A DNA stretch of 42,365 nt, taken from NCBI GenBank assembly GCA_004369085.1, contig ML210383.1:1-42365 (forward strand). Reading direction: 5' to 3'. Both the position numbers and the translations under genes were made by a program. This DNA comes from Coprinopsis marcescibilis (Eukaryota > Basidiomycota > Agaricomycetes > Agaricales > Psathyrellaceae). Below are positions 20,561 to 32,398 of this stretch, piece by piece. Positions within the stretch are counted from its first letter, which is position 1. Every line of letters starts with the position of its first letter. The notes under the pieces were generated by a model. It did not search any database. It was not told the DNA's origin and was given only the letters and a program-made list of their open reading frames with translations.

Positions 20561-22822
20561 TTGTCTTGGACGCTCTAGGGTCGGTTGTTTGTGCCGTCGG
20601 TTTGAAATCTTCGTCAGAATAGAGGCTATTCAAATTTTTGATTTAAATTCTCAGGACACCGTACTGTCTTTGACTTCAACTTATCTTGTTTTATGACCAT
20701 TCAACATTCAGAATGAATGTCTGTTTATCTGTCGGTACTTTTTACCGCTTCTATTGTTGATAGCTCGGTTCATGCAGGTCTGGTTGGTGCCAGTTGCGTG
20801 CGGGTGCTGACCTTTCAGGTTCTCGAGTGCATACTGGTTGCCTGGTTATACTATAAGTGCGTGTCAATCGACGTGTCTGTCAAAGTACGGCGGGCCCGTA
20901 AATGTTTATATTTACTGAGCGGAGTCCCGCACAGACTTGAATTTGTACCTCGCTGATCGACCGCTCTAACGTTTTTTGTTGTAAAGGATGCGTGTCTCTC
21001 GGAATTTTGACTCGGAGGCAACGCAGTACCATGTTTTTTCCGACTCGGATTATGACAATCAGGCGAGTCCCTCGATTCTCTAGTGATATGAGACTCGAAA
21101 CTGATCCGAGTCCACCCTCCACTAACCACAGGTCTTCAAGATTTTATCATAGTAAATCTTTGGATACATCGCCGCAAGTTCCTGACGTTCGGTATTTTTC
21201 TCGATACTGTTATTTCCCCTCAATCTTTATCATTCAGAGCGGAGCTGTGTAATCCGCGTATCACTTACATGGGTGACCGTACCATCAACGAAGTTGGGCT
21301 TCGCGTCGCTTCGCATTCCCAGGCGAGCCTTTTCATCCAATGGCTACCGTGTATTACGCCAAATGCATGCTATTGGATCACGTATAGGGTCGCTAAAGAG
21401 ACGTGGGCTCACCATACCCTCGCAACACATCGCATTGGGAAATCTGCCATACAATTTGCTTCGACGCCTCAAAGTACCACGGTGATAGGCGAGGAGCTGG
21501 TCTTCTTGCATCTCTGGGATTTGGTTCTTATCTTGTGTGGAGTAGACGGCGATCGCAACATGTCATACCTTCCACCACGGCAGTCGTCCTGGAATCGCCT
21601 TCAACCACAGTTACCGTCGCCAACAGTAAGGAGAAGAACGGTCAAGGAACAGCCATAATCGGCCACCTTCAACGTTTCAAGCAGCACGACCCTGTTCAAA
21701 CCCCAAAAAGACAGGATATATGCGGCGGCTTGACCGAAAAGAAAAGATCGACTGCATATGAGAAGAATTCGCTAAGATGTTCGGTGATTTCGATTCCCTG
21801 CTTCCACGGGGAAGTGAATCTTATCTTATGACAGGCTTTCCGTGGTTTCATATCTCAGGTTTGGAGTACGAAAACTTCTCAACTTTGATAACAGGTCGCT
21901 CTTTGATTGGCCTGCTATACCTGCATAACACCCTTGGACGGCTGAGGAACTTCGATTCGGCGATTCTATCCTGATGGACAGTTGCTCCAGCCAGCTACAA
22001 ATAACCCAGTCGACCTCGGGCTCGGCAACAAATGGGATGTTGCCCTGCGTCTTCTCTTGACTTTGATTGTTAATTGTTGATTATTCCTTATTGCGTCTCC
22101 TATTGGAGCACCCAAGCACCCCACCAAGTGAGTTCTCAATACCAGGACAGTGACCGCCGTTGTTAAGCCACCAAATTGCAGATGAATTCCTTTTTAACAG
22201 TGCATGCCTTACCAGTGGCTTGAGTTTGAAGGTCACCATGCACACGGTCACCGGTAGTGTTAAAGTTGACCTAGATGCCTACTCGCACATTTGTACAGGT
22301 CATACCTGCTTCCGAGTGATCTCAAAGCCTTTGAAAGCTCGTTCCAAGTTGCGGTCCCCGGCAATCCTAATCGCCGGGTTCAATCACCGATCACTGAGGC
22401 CATATCATTCCCGACTAGTATTGTGAGGCAATGTTGCCAACTGCGGTGAGTACGGCCCCGTATTGATGTTCCGGTGCTTAAACTATATCTTCTTTTCAGA
22501 CAATCGAAAATCTGGACGGCGATGGCTGTTTGACGCCGTGGATAATCAACACATCTCGTCTTTCTCAAAGCTTAATGCGGATAGATGTACAGTAACACTT
22601 GCTAGGACAGCCCTCACAAGCTGCTTCGGAATCTCAGAACTCTTAACGTCAGCCTTTAGAAGATGTCCATACGCCGAGAGTGTTCCATGGAATACGATAT
22701 AAACACAGGGCTTACATTTTCGATTCCGCACAAAGGTCTCACAGGTTGCTCACAGGTGCATTCTCGTTTCTGTACTTCTTGAAGGTCTCCTACTCATTAC
22801 TTGTAGCTAGTCAGACGTAGCG
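20561..22822. other. Gene-poor region, 2.2 kb
   Basis: Overlapping plus-strand frames occur at 21269-21658 and 21403-21831. The second contains a hydrophobic stretch followed by arginines (LASLGFGSYLVWSRRR) that could be a lone membrane exon. Neither has family resemblance or a splice model I could close. A CGAGTCC-type word recurs (21018-21110), similar to the palindromes at 17478-17498. Otherwise nothing is supported. Confidence 0.4.
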
Positions 22823-24156
22823 ATGTCACAAGCGTACTATGGACCTCTGGCTGATCCGAAAGAGATCGAACTTGAAAGGACTTTCGTTGCGGGGGACTGT
22901 GTGTCTGGTGTTGGTTACGGTAGGTGTTTTGTGTATTTGCTGTTCAATTGTCTCGGTAGTGACTATATGATATCACTGCAGGTATCCAGCTCGTACTCTT
23001 CTCGAGCTGCGCGTCATATCTATGGGGACGAAGGAAGGCTGGAAATCGATCGTCTATGTTCCTCCTTGCGTACATGACATTGCTTTTGCTTGTTGAAACG
23101 CTCTTCCTCGCAGTTCAGGCCAGGACTGTTCAGGACATATACGTCGACAACCGCAATTACCCTGGTGGTCCGTGGGCATACTTCTTGGCCACCCAAGATA
23201 AGGAGATTAACGTTATGTTCTATGCGACACTGTTTTTGCTGACCTTCCTGGCTGACCTTTTGATCGTACGTATATCTATGCCATATTGTCTTTGTCATGT
23301 CAGGTTTTCTGAACCTTGAATTCTCCAGATATGGCGTTGCTGGGTTATTTGGAGGGTTTCTGGCGCATACGCAGCGTACGCCGCTATTGCCTTGCCAGTA
23401 TTGATGGCGCTTGGCTCTTTCGGTAGGCCATCCCTCGGTATCGTGAAACGATTCGGCTAATCAAGATGCGATAGCACTAGGGACACTTTGGACCCTTCAG
23501 TCCAGCCAACCGGGCCTATCCCTGTATAGCGACACGCCACGTGCCTACGGGACGGCGTACTTCTTTCTCTCGCTCTTCACAAACATCATCCTGACGGGCC
23601 TTATTGTCCTGAGACTCTGGATGCACCGACGACAATCCAGGGGCGTTGATTTGCTTCCCCAAGAACATCTCAAAGAATACTATTCTATCTCGACCTTTGT
23701 GGTAGAGAGCGCAGCCCTCTACTCGACTTTCGCCATCATATTCATCGTCACCTATATGGTCGACCACCCAATAAACCAGATAGCTTTGACTGTCGCTTCT
23801 AGTTCTCAAGTAAGTCGGTTCTTATTGATCTACTTTTACCGCACTTACTGTCCTTGTTAGCAAATTTCTGGCTATTGGATTATTTACAGGGTCGCCCGGG
23901 GTAAAGCATGGACTCAAGATAGTCTTACTGCTTCCCATGGCGCTAAATCAGGTATTGATTTTGCGCCCCGAGGACAGACAACCACTACAGGTGAGCTCTG
24001 AAACGATGTCGAAATAATCGCTGACGTCACCTTCATTGCTAAATTATTACAGACACGATGGGTTTGCAATCGACGATCGATGTTCAATCCTACGACCGTT
24101 CGACCACTGCCGACGAGAAGAAAGGCCAGAACGATAGTTACGTATCCCAAGTCTAG
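22823..24156 (+). CDS. Seven-transmembrane protein, copy 1 (Agaricomycete family)
   Basis: Exons 22823-22919, 22982-23265, 23329-23422, 23475-23809, 23861-23990 and 24053-24156 give 347 residues. Hydrophobic segments in order: around GIQLVLFSSCASYLWG, FLLAYMTLLLLVETLFL, ATLFLLTFLADLLIIW, AAIALPVLMALGSFALG, FFLSLFTNIILTGLIVL, STFAIIFIVTYMV, plus a less hydrophobic N-terminal stretch, which suggests seven spans as in many mushroom receptor-like proteins. A soluble loop with RTVQDIYVDNRNYPGGP is strongly shared with the next gene. The C-terminal tail is polar and Ser/Thr-rich. It may act as a G-protein-coupled-receptor-like membrane protein, but ligand and signalling are unknown. It forms a tandem pair with the gene at 25385-26731. 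Confidence 0.85.
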
Positions 24157-25384
24157 TCAGGACTGGTACAACCTGTACTCTATCTATAACATGAAACAGA
24201 GACTAGGTACGGATGATTAACAGTCATTCCGTGTGAGAGATTGCTCTTCGTACTTGCATTTAGCAAGAACCCCGTGGCGTCCTACCGTTCTAGTTGGCTT
24301 CTATCTGGTGGCGTCTCCAGGTGACATTCTCAGCCTGAACTGACATTCTCCAAGTTCTTGGGCGACATACACCTCGAGCTGTATGCGCTTATTCGAGAAT
24401 CGATTGGTTTTCGGTACTGAATACTTACTGGCTGAGCTCTTCCTGTTCACTAGCTGACTTAAGTTTCGCAAACCACTTTTCAATACAGCATGGAATCTGA
24501 CGGTGCTTTGGAAGTTGCAACTGGCTATCGATTGAGTCGCTCATTCGCTCATCCGCCATCGACAAGCCCGCGAAGACCATGGTCCGGTGTGTATGCGCCG
24601 CAGTCCACCCCAGGTTACGATATAATTTCATGCCAACGAGGCCGCCGCAATCTTCCTCCGGATGGAATATCCTATCATATGGTATTTTCTTCGTTACAAA
24701 CCTAAACTAAACTTGCAGCGTTCCATCAGCCCACGGCACCGCAATCCTAGGAAACAGGCAACATAACAGGCAAGTCAGAACTGAGTTAGCGATCGCCATA
24801 TCTGATGAGAGCCCAAGACATAATAGGCGAAGATAGAACACTCCAGAGGTCTTTCCATCTTCAGCCATTCGCAGCAGGCCAAGAAGCGCCACCGACACGT
24901 GTATGGATAGCACTTCCGTAAGGAGTGTGTGATGCAGGTCTTCAATCGACGCAAACCTTTCAACTTTCTGGGGCTTGCTCTCCGGCCATGTGTTGTTTTG
25001 AGCAGAAATTAAAGCCAGAGGCTTGTGATGTCTCCTAGATGGCCTTCAGAATGACATCGGCTACCTATAATTTGGCGGACGAGCTGAGTTCGGAGTCCGG
25101 ACTGTGGGGTGCAATCTTTTATACTTATGTCTTGTGCGATTATGTCGCTGATGCAAGTGCTACCCTGACGCAATTGCTGTAGCAGATCGGTATCATCATC
25201 ACAGCGGACTAAGTATTGGTTGTTATGACGGGTTGGGGGGCCTATAAAGGTGCGGTTTTCAAAGTTATTCAATCGGTTGGGTTCTCTGGATTCCCTTGGC
25301 CTCATGTAAGTAGACCTCCCCAACTAATCTGTTGTGAAAATACTAATGATGAACAGTGTTGTAGCTCAACACCTTCGTGTCACT
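24157..25384. other. Spacer between the tandem seven-TM genes
   Basis: 1.2 kb without a supported gene. It should contain the copy 1 terminator and copy 2 promoter. Short frames on both strands have no family resemblance. Confidence 0.5.
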
Positions 25385-26731
25385 ATGGATGAGCCTTATT
25401 ATGGCCCTGAGGACAGGAGTCAAATCCTTTTCGAACATATGTTTGTTGCTGGTGATTTGGTAACTGGTATCGGCTATGGTGAGTTACATTGACTTGACTT
25501 TTCTTTTATTCTCCGACAACCAACTCATCCGCGTCCCCATACCAGGGATTCAACTTGTCCTTTACACTAGCTGCTTCATCTACCTATGGGGACAAAAGAA
25601 TACCCGCAGCCGGACGTCTTGGATCCTCATCTTCTACATGACCCTTCTCCTAATCATAGAAACTATTTTTGTCGCTGTGCAGGCAAGAACGGTGCAAGAT
25701 ATCTATATCGACAACCGAAATTATCCAGGTGGTCCTATGGCGTACTTTTTCGCTACGCAAGACAAAGCTATCAACGTCATGTTCGCGGCAACGCTATTTC
25801 TACTCACCTTCCTGGCTGACCTTCTGGTGGTGGGTAAACCGCTATTAGCGATAACATGGAAATTGCACTGACGAGAATCCTATGCATATGTACTAGCTTT
25901 GGCGATGCTGGACTATATGGCGTGCCACTTTGGGGACTTACTCCGCATATTTTGCCACTGCGTTCCCAGTCATGACTTTGCTCGCCTCATTCGGTACGTA
26001 CTAACGTGGGCTTGTTATGATTTACAGCAGGCACCCTGACCTTTGAATGAATGATCATTTAGCCCTTGGGACTCTTTGGACTCTCCAGTCTAGCAAACCC
26101 GGACTATCGTTTTACAGTCAGGTTCCAAAAGCATTTGGGGTATCCTACTTTTGGATATCATTGAGCACGAATATCCTTATGACAATCTTGATCACATCAA
26201 GGCTGTGGTGGTATCGTCGCACCGCGATGCGGTCGCTACCAGAAGAACAAGTCCGGGAGTACTTTTCATTGATCACCATTTTTGTGGAAAGTGCGGCGAT
26301 CTATTCTATGTTCGCACTTGTCTTTATTATTACCTACATGGTCGACCACCCAATCAACCAAATTGCGCTTAGCCTTACATCGTCTTCCCAGGTAAGCCGT
26401 TGCTTCTCTACTCTTCCATATACCATGTAACATTTTCTCATTATAGCAAATTGCCGGGTACTGGATCATCTACCGGATAGTCAAGGGTAAAGCTTGGACG
26501 CAGCACACATTTGCTTCTGGAGTTGGGACGTCGCGAAATCCAGCCGTTAGCTTTGCTTCGACACACCACAGGACAACCAATGCCTCTTTGCCTGTATTTG
26601 CCGTCAATGGCGGGCTTTCGACGATGGATTTGGAATCGACACACCCCTCTACGGTTGAGACCGAAAAATTTAAGACCCAAATATCTGTATCTGATACGCG
26701 GCTATCTTCGGCCGACGTGGTCTCGCGATAG
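25385..26731 (+). CDS. Seven-transmembrane protein, copy 2
   Basis: Exons 25385-25478, 25546-25829, 25897-25993, 26063-26391 and 26447-26731 give 362 residues. It is colinear with copy 1: exon 2 is 284 nt in both, and splice phases 1, 0, 1, 0 agree. Shared text includes VGYG/IGYG at the first junction, RTVQDIYIDNRNYPGGP, LTFLADLLV, LGTLWTLQSS and YMVDHPINQIAL. The C-terminal tail is longer, lacks the sixth exon of copy 1 and is rich in Ser/Thr, where the two copies diverge most. The start ATG 25385 gives MDEPYYGPED, parallel to copy 1 MSQAYYGPLAD. This is recent-type tandem duplication in a membrane-protein family; function unknown. Confidence 0.85.
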
Positions 26732-27313
26732 TATAAAGTATATCAAATAGCTCAGTCCAACCGTTTTTGTTTATCTGCCTCCCCTAGTACCTTCCTAAGC
26801 CCCTGCATATTGCGGGTATCGCGGCGATACCGGGGACGCGTCGCGATTGAAGATACACGTGATGTGTAAGTTTGTAATGAGGCCAGTGCGCGGTAAATTG
26901 AAGCGAAATAAGGTAGCGCCGGTCCATCTACACTGCAACAAGTGGTGAGAGATTTCTCCGGCTAAACGACCGTGCGTCGGTCCTGGAACGCCATACGCCA
27001 CGGAATCAGGTTCTTCTGTGTGTCCATCTTGCTTGCCCGCAGCCTTTTCTCAAGTGTTCCTGTCAAATTTATTCTGTTCAGCTACCACCACCTCATCGTC
27101 CGGTTTCAACCACCACTCTGTAATAGCCTTTCTCGCTCTTGCTCTTAAACTCGTAGTTTTAGGCTTGACTATACCCATAGGCTTGGTTCCCTCTTGCCAG
27201 CTCACTCGGCGGTTTACTGGCGGCTGGGCTATCTTCTGCTGTCTGGCGATCAACACCTACCACTCGACTCGACCACCACTAAGGGACACTTGTATACACC
27301 AGCTGCGACGACG
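26732..27313. other. Intergenic upstream of the acidic-protein gene
   Basis: No gene supported. The last 300 bp are pyrimidine-rich, as often seen at fungal transcription starts. Confidence 0.45.
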
Positions 27314-27980
27314 ATGTCTGAAGTTGAGAAAGTAATTACTGCTGCTTCCCCAGGGAAGGGCGTTGTTGAAGAACCGACAACATCCGAAGCCGTTGAGAAC
27401 GGGAATGCCGCCCATGCCCCTGCCTCAAATGGTCACACAGATCATGAGGCTGACGACGGAGGGGAGAGCGACGAATACGAGTTTGAGGTTTGTGTCTCAG
27501 TGCATGGTCAAGCTTTGCCCAGCTCACAGGCCGGGATATGCGTTATAGGAGGAGCAGCAGGCCGTCGAAGGCGAAGACGACGAATACGGGGATGAGGATG
27601 AGGACGACGACTACGAAGAGGGGGAAGGCGAAGAAGTTCACCAAAACGTACGTTTTCCACGTCCTATGCCATATTTCTGCTTATTGACACGACGTGCGAC
27701 CCCAGGGTAAATCCAACCTCACTGCTCTCCTCTTAGGCGATGTAAGTAAAACGATCAATCACCCTGTGTTTGTAGCTGACAAAATGCCTTCTAGCACACC
27801 AATTCCGGTGGTGGCGATGACGAGGAATATGACGAGGACGCTGATGATGATGACGAATACGAGGAACCTGATACTGCTCCCATCACACCCATTACGGCTA
27901 AGAAACGGAGTATCGACGAGGCGCTCGAGGATGCCGCCTCTCCCAAAGAAGAAAACGACGCCAAGAAAGTCAAAGCCTAG
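27314..27980 (+). CDS. Small, extremely acidic protein (164 residues)
   Basis: Exons 27314-27487, 27549-27647, 27706-27741 and 27795-27980 sum to 495 nt, all phase 0. The protein starts MSEVEKVI, has an Ala/Asn-rich stretch, then long Asp/Glu runs (EDDEYGDEDEDDDYEEGEGEE), interrupted by the 12-residue uncharged segment GKSNLTALLLGD encoded by its own 36-nt exon. It then has another acidic run and a short basic, nuclear-signal-like tail (TAKKRS, KKVKA). Composition resembles histone chaperones, prothymosin or nucleolar acidic proteins, but I cannot assign a family. Because every exon is phase 0, skipping exon 2 or 3 would keep the reading frame. Confidence 0.75.
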
Positions 27981-30053
27981 AATTTTGTTGCGCTTGATAT
28001 CGCCAGTGCAACTCAACCCAATGTCGGAATCGATAGAAAACGCTGCTTCAATGCTAAAGAAATTGGAACGCCCTAGGTTTGCTGAACGAAATTCAAATTG
28101 ACTCCTGCTTTGTCGATGTATTATGCCTGAACTAAGTATGTAGTATGTACTTATATATATATAGCTGTATGTATGTAGGCGTCACCTTATGTATTCTTAC
28201 AATTATTATGGTTTTGGATGAGAGTATACCCTACTGCATGCGCATTAAAGTTTCCGCACTTCTTCCAGACGCGAGAAATATCCTTGGCTGCGTTCTATCC
28301 AATTTGCGTCCAAGTTCCCAGGTCGGGGTTGCATTTGGACGCTCAGTCCGAAACGGAGGATTTTGTGATGGGATACTTAAGCCGCACGGGGCGGGCACAC
28401 GATCAGGCAGTGACCATCCCTACCCGATGTGAATGGCCTTAGATCTGTTCACCTTTGCCCTATTCAACTGCTCCATTCACCCCAGCCGAATTATATGTCG
28501 AGAGGAAGAAATACGCAGCCCTTTCATCGACGATGTACGAATCAGAATAGATATTTAGTGTTTCTTCTTCCTAGGATGTACTTGCTGTACTGCTACATTG
28601 TTATCGATCCATAGTCATAAGCTGAACCCAGCATTTGAGAATATCCCACGTGGGTTTCTAGATGGTCTGGAAAATCTTGATTCTTATTGGAAGTGAACTA
28701 ATTTGGCTGCTCAATATCAATCTCCAAGAATCCCGAGCTAATTTGCAGGATCAATGCCTTGGCCTTGAAGTTGGTTGACCTCTTATCATCAGACTGGACA
28801 ACTGTGTGGTATTATTCAACATGCAAGGTATACATTGACTCGGAGGGTGCGTTTATACGATGCTCAACAGCCATTGACAGAAATCACTATGGATCTGGAT
28901 CGTCATAATCGACCAAGAAATTTTGCCTAAGAACGATGGCATCCTTGATTGGCAACGGCCCGAGACTGGGCGCTTATTCCCCCAAAAGCCAACTGTGAAT
29001 ACTTTGCTGTTCTGGGGCTCCAGTAGCGTCAGTGTGAGAGGGTCATTTAAGTAATAGAATATAAACCAGGATGTGATCAGGAGAGCCTAACGGTTCACAT
29101 GGTGGCCTCCCTTTTCGTGCTTCATCAACCGTCGTAGGCTGTGTGCACAGTTACAGTGACAATTCCAAAACACTCGCAAGGAAGACTTTACATGTTGCTG
29201 AGATCTGAGGTGCAGCTATAGGCGCAGTACCCCCAGCTGTGGTGACTGGAGAGATAGAGCCTCTTCTAGCTGATCGGAGGTGACGGGTCTGCCAGCAGCG
29301 CTGTTGCTCTTATTGGCTTTGAACTTGTCCGCAATCTTGCTCGGACGGTTATGGCGTCCACAAAGAATCTAGTCAATCAATCCGAGGTCGCACACAACGC
29401 GCGTAAATCATCTAGAGTGTATCAGGCATCAAACAGTTGCAATCTTTCAACAGCATAGTTCACATAATAGATAATGTGGATGATGTGCATTTACTCAGTT
29501 AGATGTCCCAAATGTTAGCGACCGTCGAACAGCCCCGCCTAACGGCGGTCTGGTGCATCCATTTTATGGTCCGGTCCTAACAACACGGTTGTTTCATCGA
29601 ATAGTAAATCTGAGAGTGATTTGAACTTTTACATGCATATTGTGGATGTCCAGGGCGCCGAAGTCCGTAGCCTGTACAGCCCATCGAGCTGTAATTACAA
29701 GCTTGATGTCATGCCTTACATTTTGGCGACATCGACACTCTACCCTCTGCGTACTTTGGAAACCTATGAAGCCGATGTACTTGCCATAGGCTGTGTGTAT
29801 CCAGAGAGAGTCGAAGTTACCTTGTTGGATTTTGAAGGTCCCAGCCGCCCTTCTCCTCCTTTAGCGCTCAAATGACACACACTGTCCACAGTGTTGTCAT
29901 GGGACTACAGTAGATTGAACGCCCACATTTTATTTCCAATCTTAGGTCTACTTACTATGCGGTAAGTATAACCTCATCGCTCCCCTAGGGCCGTATAAAA
30001 GCAGGCACCGTTCATAAATGTATCCCAGCTAATCCCATTACTCTCTCCCGATC
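27981..30053. other. Gene-poor region, 2.1 kb
   Basis: Contains an AT-rich run with TATATA and TGTATG repeats (28138-28180). An 84-codon plus-strand frame at 29621-29875 ends in a fairly protein-like segment (IGCVYPERVEVTLLDFEGP), but it has no ATG near its start and no convincing exon partners. It could be a gene relic. Nothing else is supported. Confidence 0.4.
29994..30000 (+). promoter_or_regulatory. TATA box of the metalloprotease gene
   Basis: TATAAAA lies 53 bp upstream of the ATG at 30054. The implied 5' UTR is only about 20-30 nt, usual for strongly regulated secreted-enzyme genes in fungi. Confidence 0.7.
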
Positions 30054-31319
30054 ATGAAGCTTTCTGTCCTTGCATTGGCAGCTCTTGCTCTCTCCACCGG
30101 CTTGGGGGCCATAGCGCAGAATGTCACAAGCAATGAAGCTTCAAGTGACCTGCAGACCGCTGCAGTATATATGGACCTGTAGGTGACCATCATCTTCTCA
30201 AATACTATGGCTGATTATTTTATGTTCTGTTCACAGTGAGTGTGATTCCGAGGTAACATCGGAAGAAGTAGCTCGTATCGAAGAGCTGCAGCGCTTAGTT
30301 CCATTACCACCACAAGCCGGAGCATCGGTCCAGGCCACTGTGATCATACCCGTGTATTACCATGTCGTTTCTCAGGACAGGACGGCTAACGGAGGGTATA
30401 CTTCGTACGTGTCAAATAGCTGAATCAATGTATAGTGAAACACTTGTAACTGTGGTGAATAACAGGGATGCGAATATCCGGAGCATGTTCAACCTGTTGA
30501 ACGGTGCATTTTACAACACGGGTTACAGCTTTAGGCTTGACGGTATTCGGCGACACATCAATTCGAACTGGTTCAACCTAGTTGACAATAGAAATGGTGG
30601 AGAGTAGGTCATACCTTTGAGAGCTTGGGATACTAAGTACTGATCAAGCCGCAACTGTATAGAGTTTACGAGAGAGAAATGGCTCAGCAAACCCGGGTTG
30701 GTGGTCGCAAAACTCTGAACATATGGAGTGTTAGGTATCTCTTCCCACTGTCCCCACTGGTCTCCACGACTTACAGATACGAAGGTTGCCGCGATTGGCC
30801 GGATATGCCAAGTTCCCATGGAATCAGGCAGCCAACAGTGTTGTCGATGGAATTTACATCAGGTCAAATATTCTTCCTAACAGTGGTAATCCCAGGCGTG
30901 TCGGTAAGACGCTGATACACGAAGCGGGGCATTGGGTAGGGTTATATCATACCTTTCAGGTACGTCAATGAGACGAATATACCGATCAAGGTCCGAAGAG
31001 CGATCTGACTTCTGGATATAGGGAGGATGTGATGGATCTGGCGACCATGTAAACGATACACCTGCACAGGCAGGTCCAACTGACCCCGGATCTGGCTGTG
31101 GTGGTGGTAGGAACACTTGCCCAGGTCGCCCAGGTGATGATAAAATTTGTGAGTACTATCGTGTTTACCTCTCTCTACAAGCTCGTGTCGCTGAGGTGAC
31201 GTTGAACAGGGAACTATATGGACTATTCATCCGACCAGTGCAGGAACCATTTTACATGGGAACAGATAAGCAGAATGAAATGGGCGCTTAATACCTATCG
31301 CCCGACAATCTTGATCTGA
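30054..31319 (+). CDS. Secreted M43-family metalloprotease (MEP1-like)
   Basis: Extracellular zinc endopeptidase of the pappalysin group. Exons 30054-30178, 30237-30404, 30466-30603, 30663-30734, 30785-30959, 31022-31148 and 31210-31319 sum to 915 nt, 304 residues, a usual size for fungal MEP1-type enzymes. Residues 1-21 form a signal peptide with an Ala/Leu core. The zinc site HEAGHWVGLYH is at 213-223 (HExxHxxGxxH), with Glu214 catalytic. The Met-turn is YMDY near 272. Cysteines in the GGCDGSG, GCGGG, NTCPG and DQC segments would form the disulfides of the C-terminal part. The acceptor for exon 5 could also be at 30776 with donor GTTAGG; this changes two residues only. A TATA box precedes the gene. 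Likely role: protein nutrient use or host/litter degradation. Confidence 0.9.
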
Positions 31320-31702
31320 TCTGTGAATTTAGTGTGTTGCCAAACATTTAGATATGGCGAGATGGCTGTAGTATGTGCCAGACGTAGTCTATACTCATCC
31401 CAATGGCAAATGCTTTGCGCTTAGTTTTGCTCCTTTCTCGATTAAGATCTGCCTACCTTTAAGTTGGGGGGATGTGCACTCGTTGCAAATCACACTGATG
31501 TACATTGTATTGCGGGGAAATCGAGAGAAAAGGAACAATTCGTCGCTGTCGCAAAGCGATCCATTGGCCAACCCTTGTTGAGGCAGTTTATATAAACCAG
31601 CAAAAACTGCCTCAGCAGGTTTGTAGACCAACTATGAGTTATACCCATCCTTTTGTTTCGCAGACTCCACGCCAGGTTGAACTTTCCTCGCCATTGAACT
31701 GA

Positions 31703-32398
31703 TCAATTCAATGGCCTTTGTAATTGGGGAGTGGGCGTCACAGTAGAAAGATATAAATCTGGTCTAAGAGTTCTTTCAGAAGCAATTCGTATCTCAGCTT
31801 CCTGTGAGTGGGGTGGCCAACGAAGGTCTTCATTTATGCGCGTCCGGTGCCGCACTGCTTCCTGATAACAAGTCTGGCCTTCGCAAAGGAAGATGATGCA
31901 ACAAACCTCAATGAATTCAAACCGGCCCGAGGAATTGTGTTCCATCTCATCGACGATTCTGTAAACCGCGACAGAGTTGAAAATGGTTTTAGCCCTGACG
32001 ATGTTCGTTGCATAAGCTGCATAACGAATTTCTTGAGCTGATGGGAGCGACAAACTTGGGCCCTGAGTAAATTCATTCTTTCCGAATTCTCTGACCAGAT
32101 CAATTTGTTTCAAGCTCAGCCAACTCAGGTCAGGGGACGAGGTCAATGAACCTTTCATCTTCTCCACCATCTCTAAAGCCCCTGCCAGATATCGTCGCTT
32201 AGTCTCTTGGAATATGATCCCAGTATTTTGCTGTATTCTCAATCTAGGCAGGTGAGCTTGATAACGCACGACAGATACTCGCATGGCCATCGGGAGGCAT
32301 CCAGGATTGCAATATCCCCGAGGTTGCATGGATGACTGCGATCCCTCTCTATTTTCCGCGGATCGACCAAGAACTGCAAGTCTGACCACTCTTGCCAA
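31703..32398 (-). CDS. Doubtful open reading frame, 231 codons
   Basis: A long uninterrupted minus-strand frame downstream of the metalloprotease. The first in-frame ATG codons lie inside it, so it may be an exon with an upstream partner. Text such as KRRYLAGALEMVEKMKGSL and WLSLKQIDLVREFG is helix-like, but I recognise no family and no low-complexity or membrane features. Length alone is the main support; it could be chance or a relic. Confidence 0.25.
   Translation of the reverse strand: MARVVRLAVLGRSAENREGSQSSMQPRGYCNPGCLPMAMRVSVVRYQAHLPRLRIQQNTGIIFQETKRRYLAGALEMVEKMKGSLTSSPDLSWLSLKQIDLVREFGKNEFTQGPSLSLPSAQEIRYAAYATNIVRAKTIFNSVAVYRIVDEMEHNSSGRFEFIEVCCIIFLCEGQTCYQEAVRHRTRINEDLRWPPHSQEAEIRIASERTLRPDLYLSTVTPTPQLQRPLN

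Noticed and set aside
21269..21831. Possible membrane-protein exons
   Set aside because: No splice model closes them into a gene and no family is recognised; left as a note in the gap entry.
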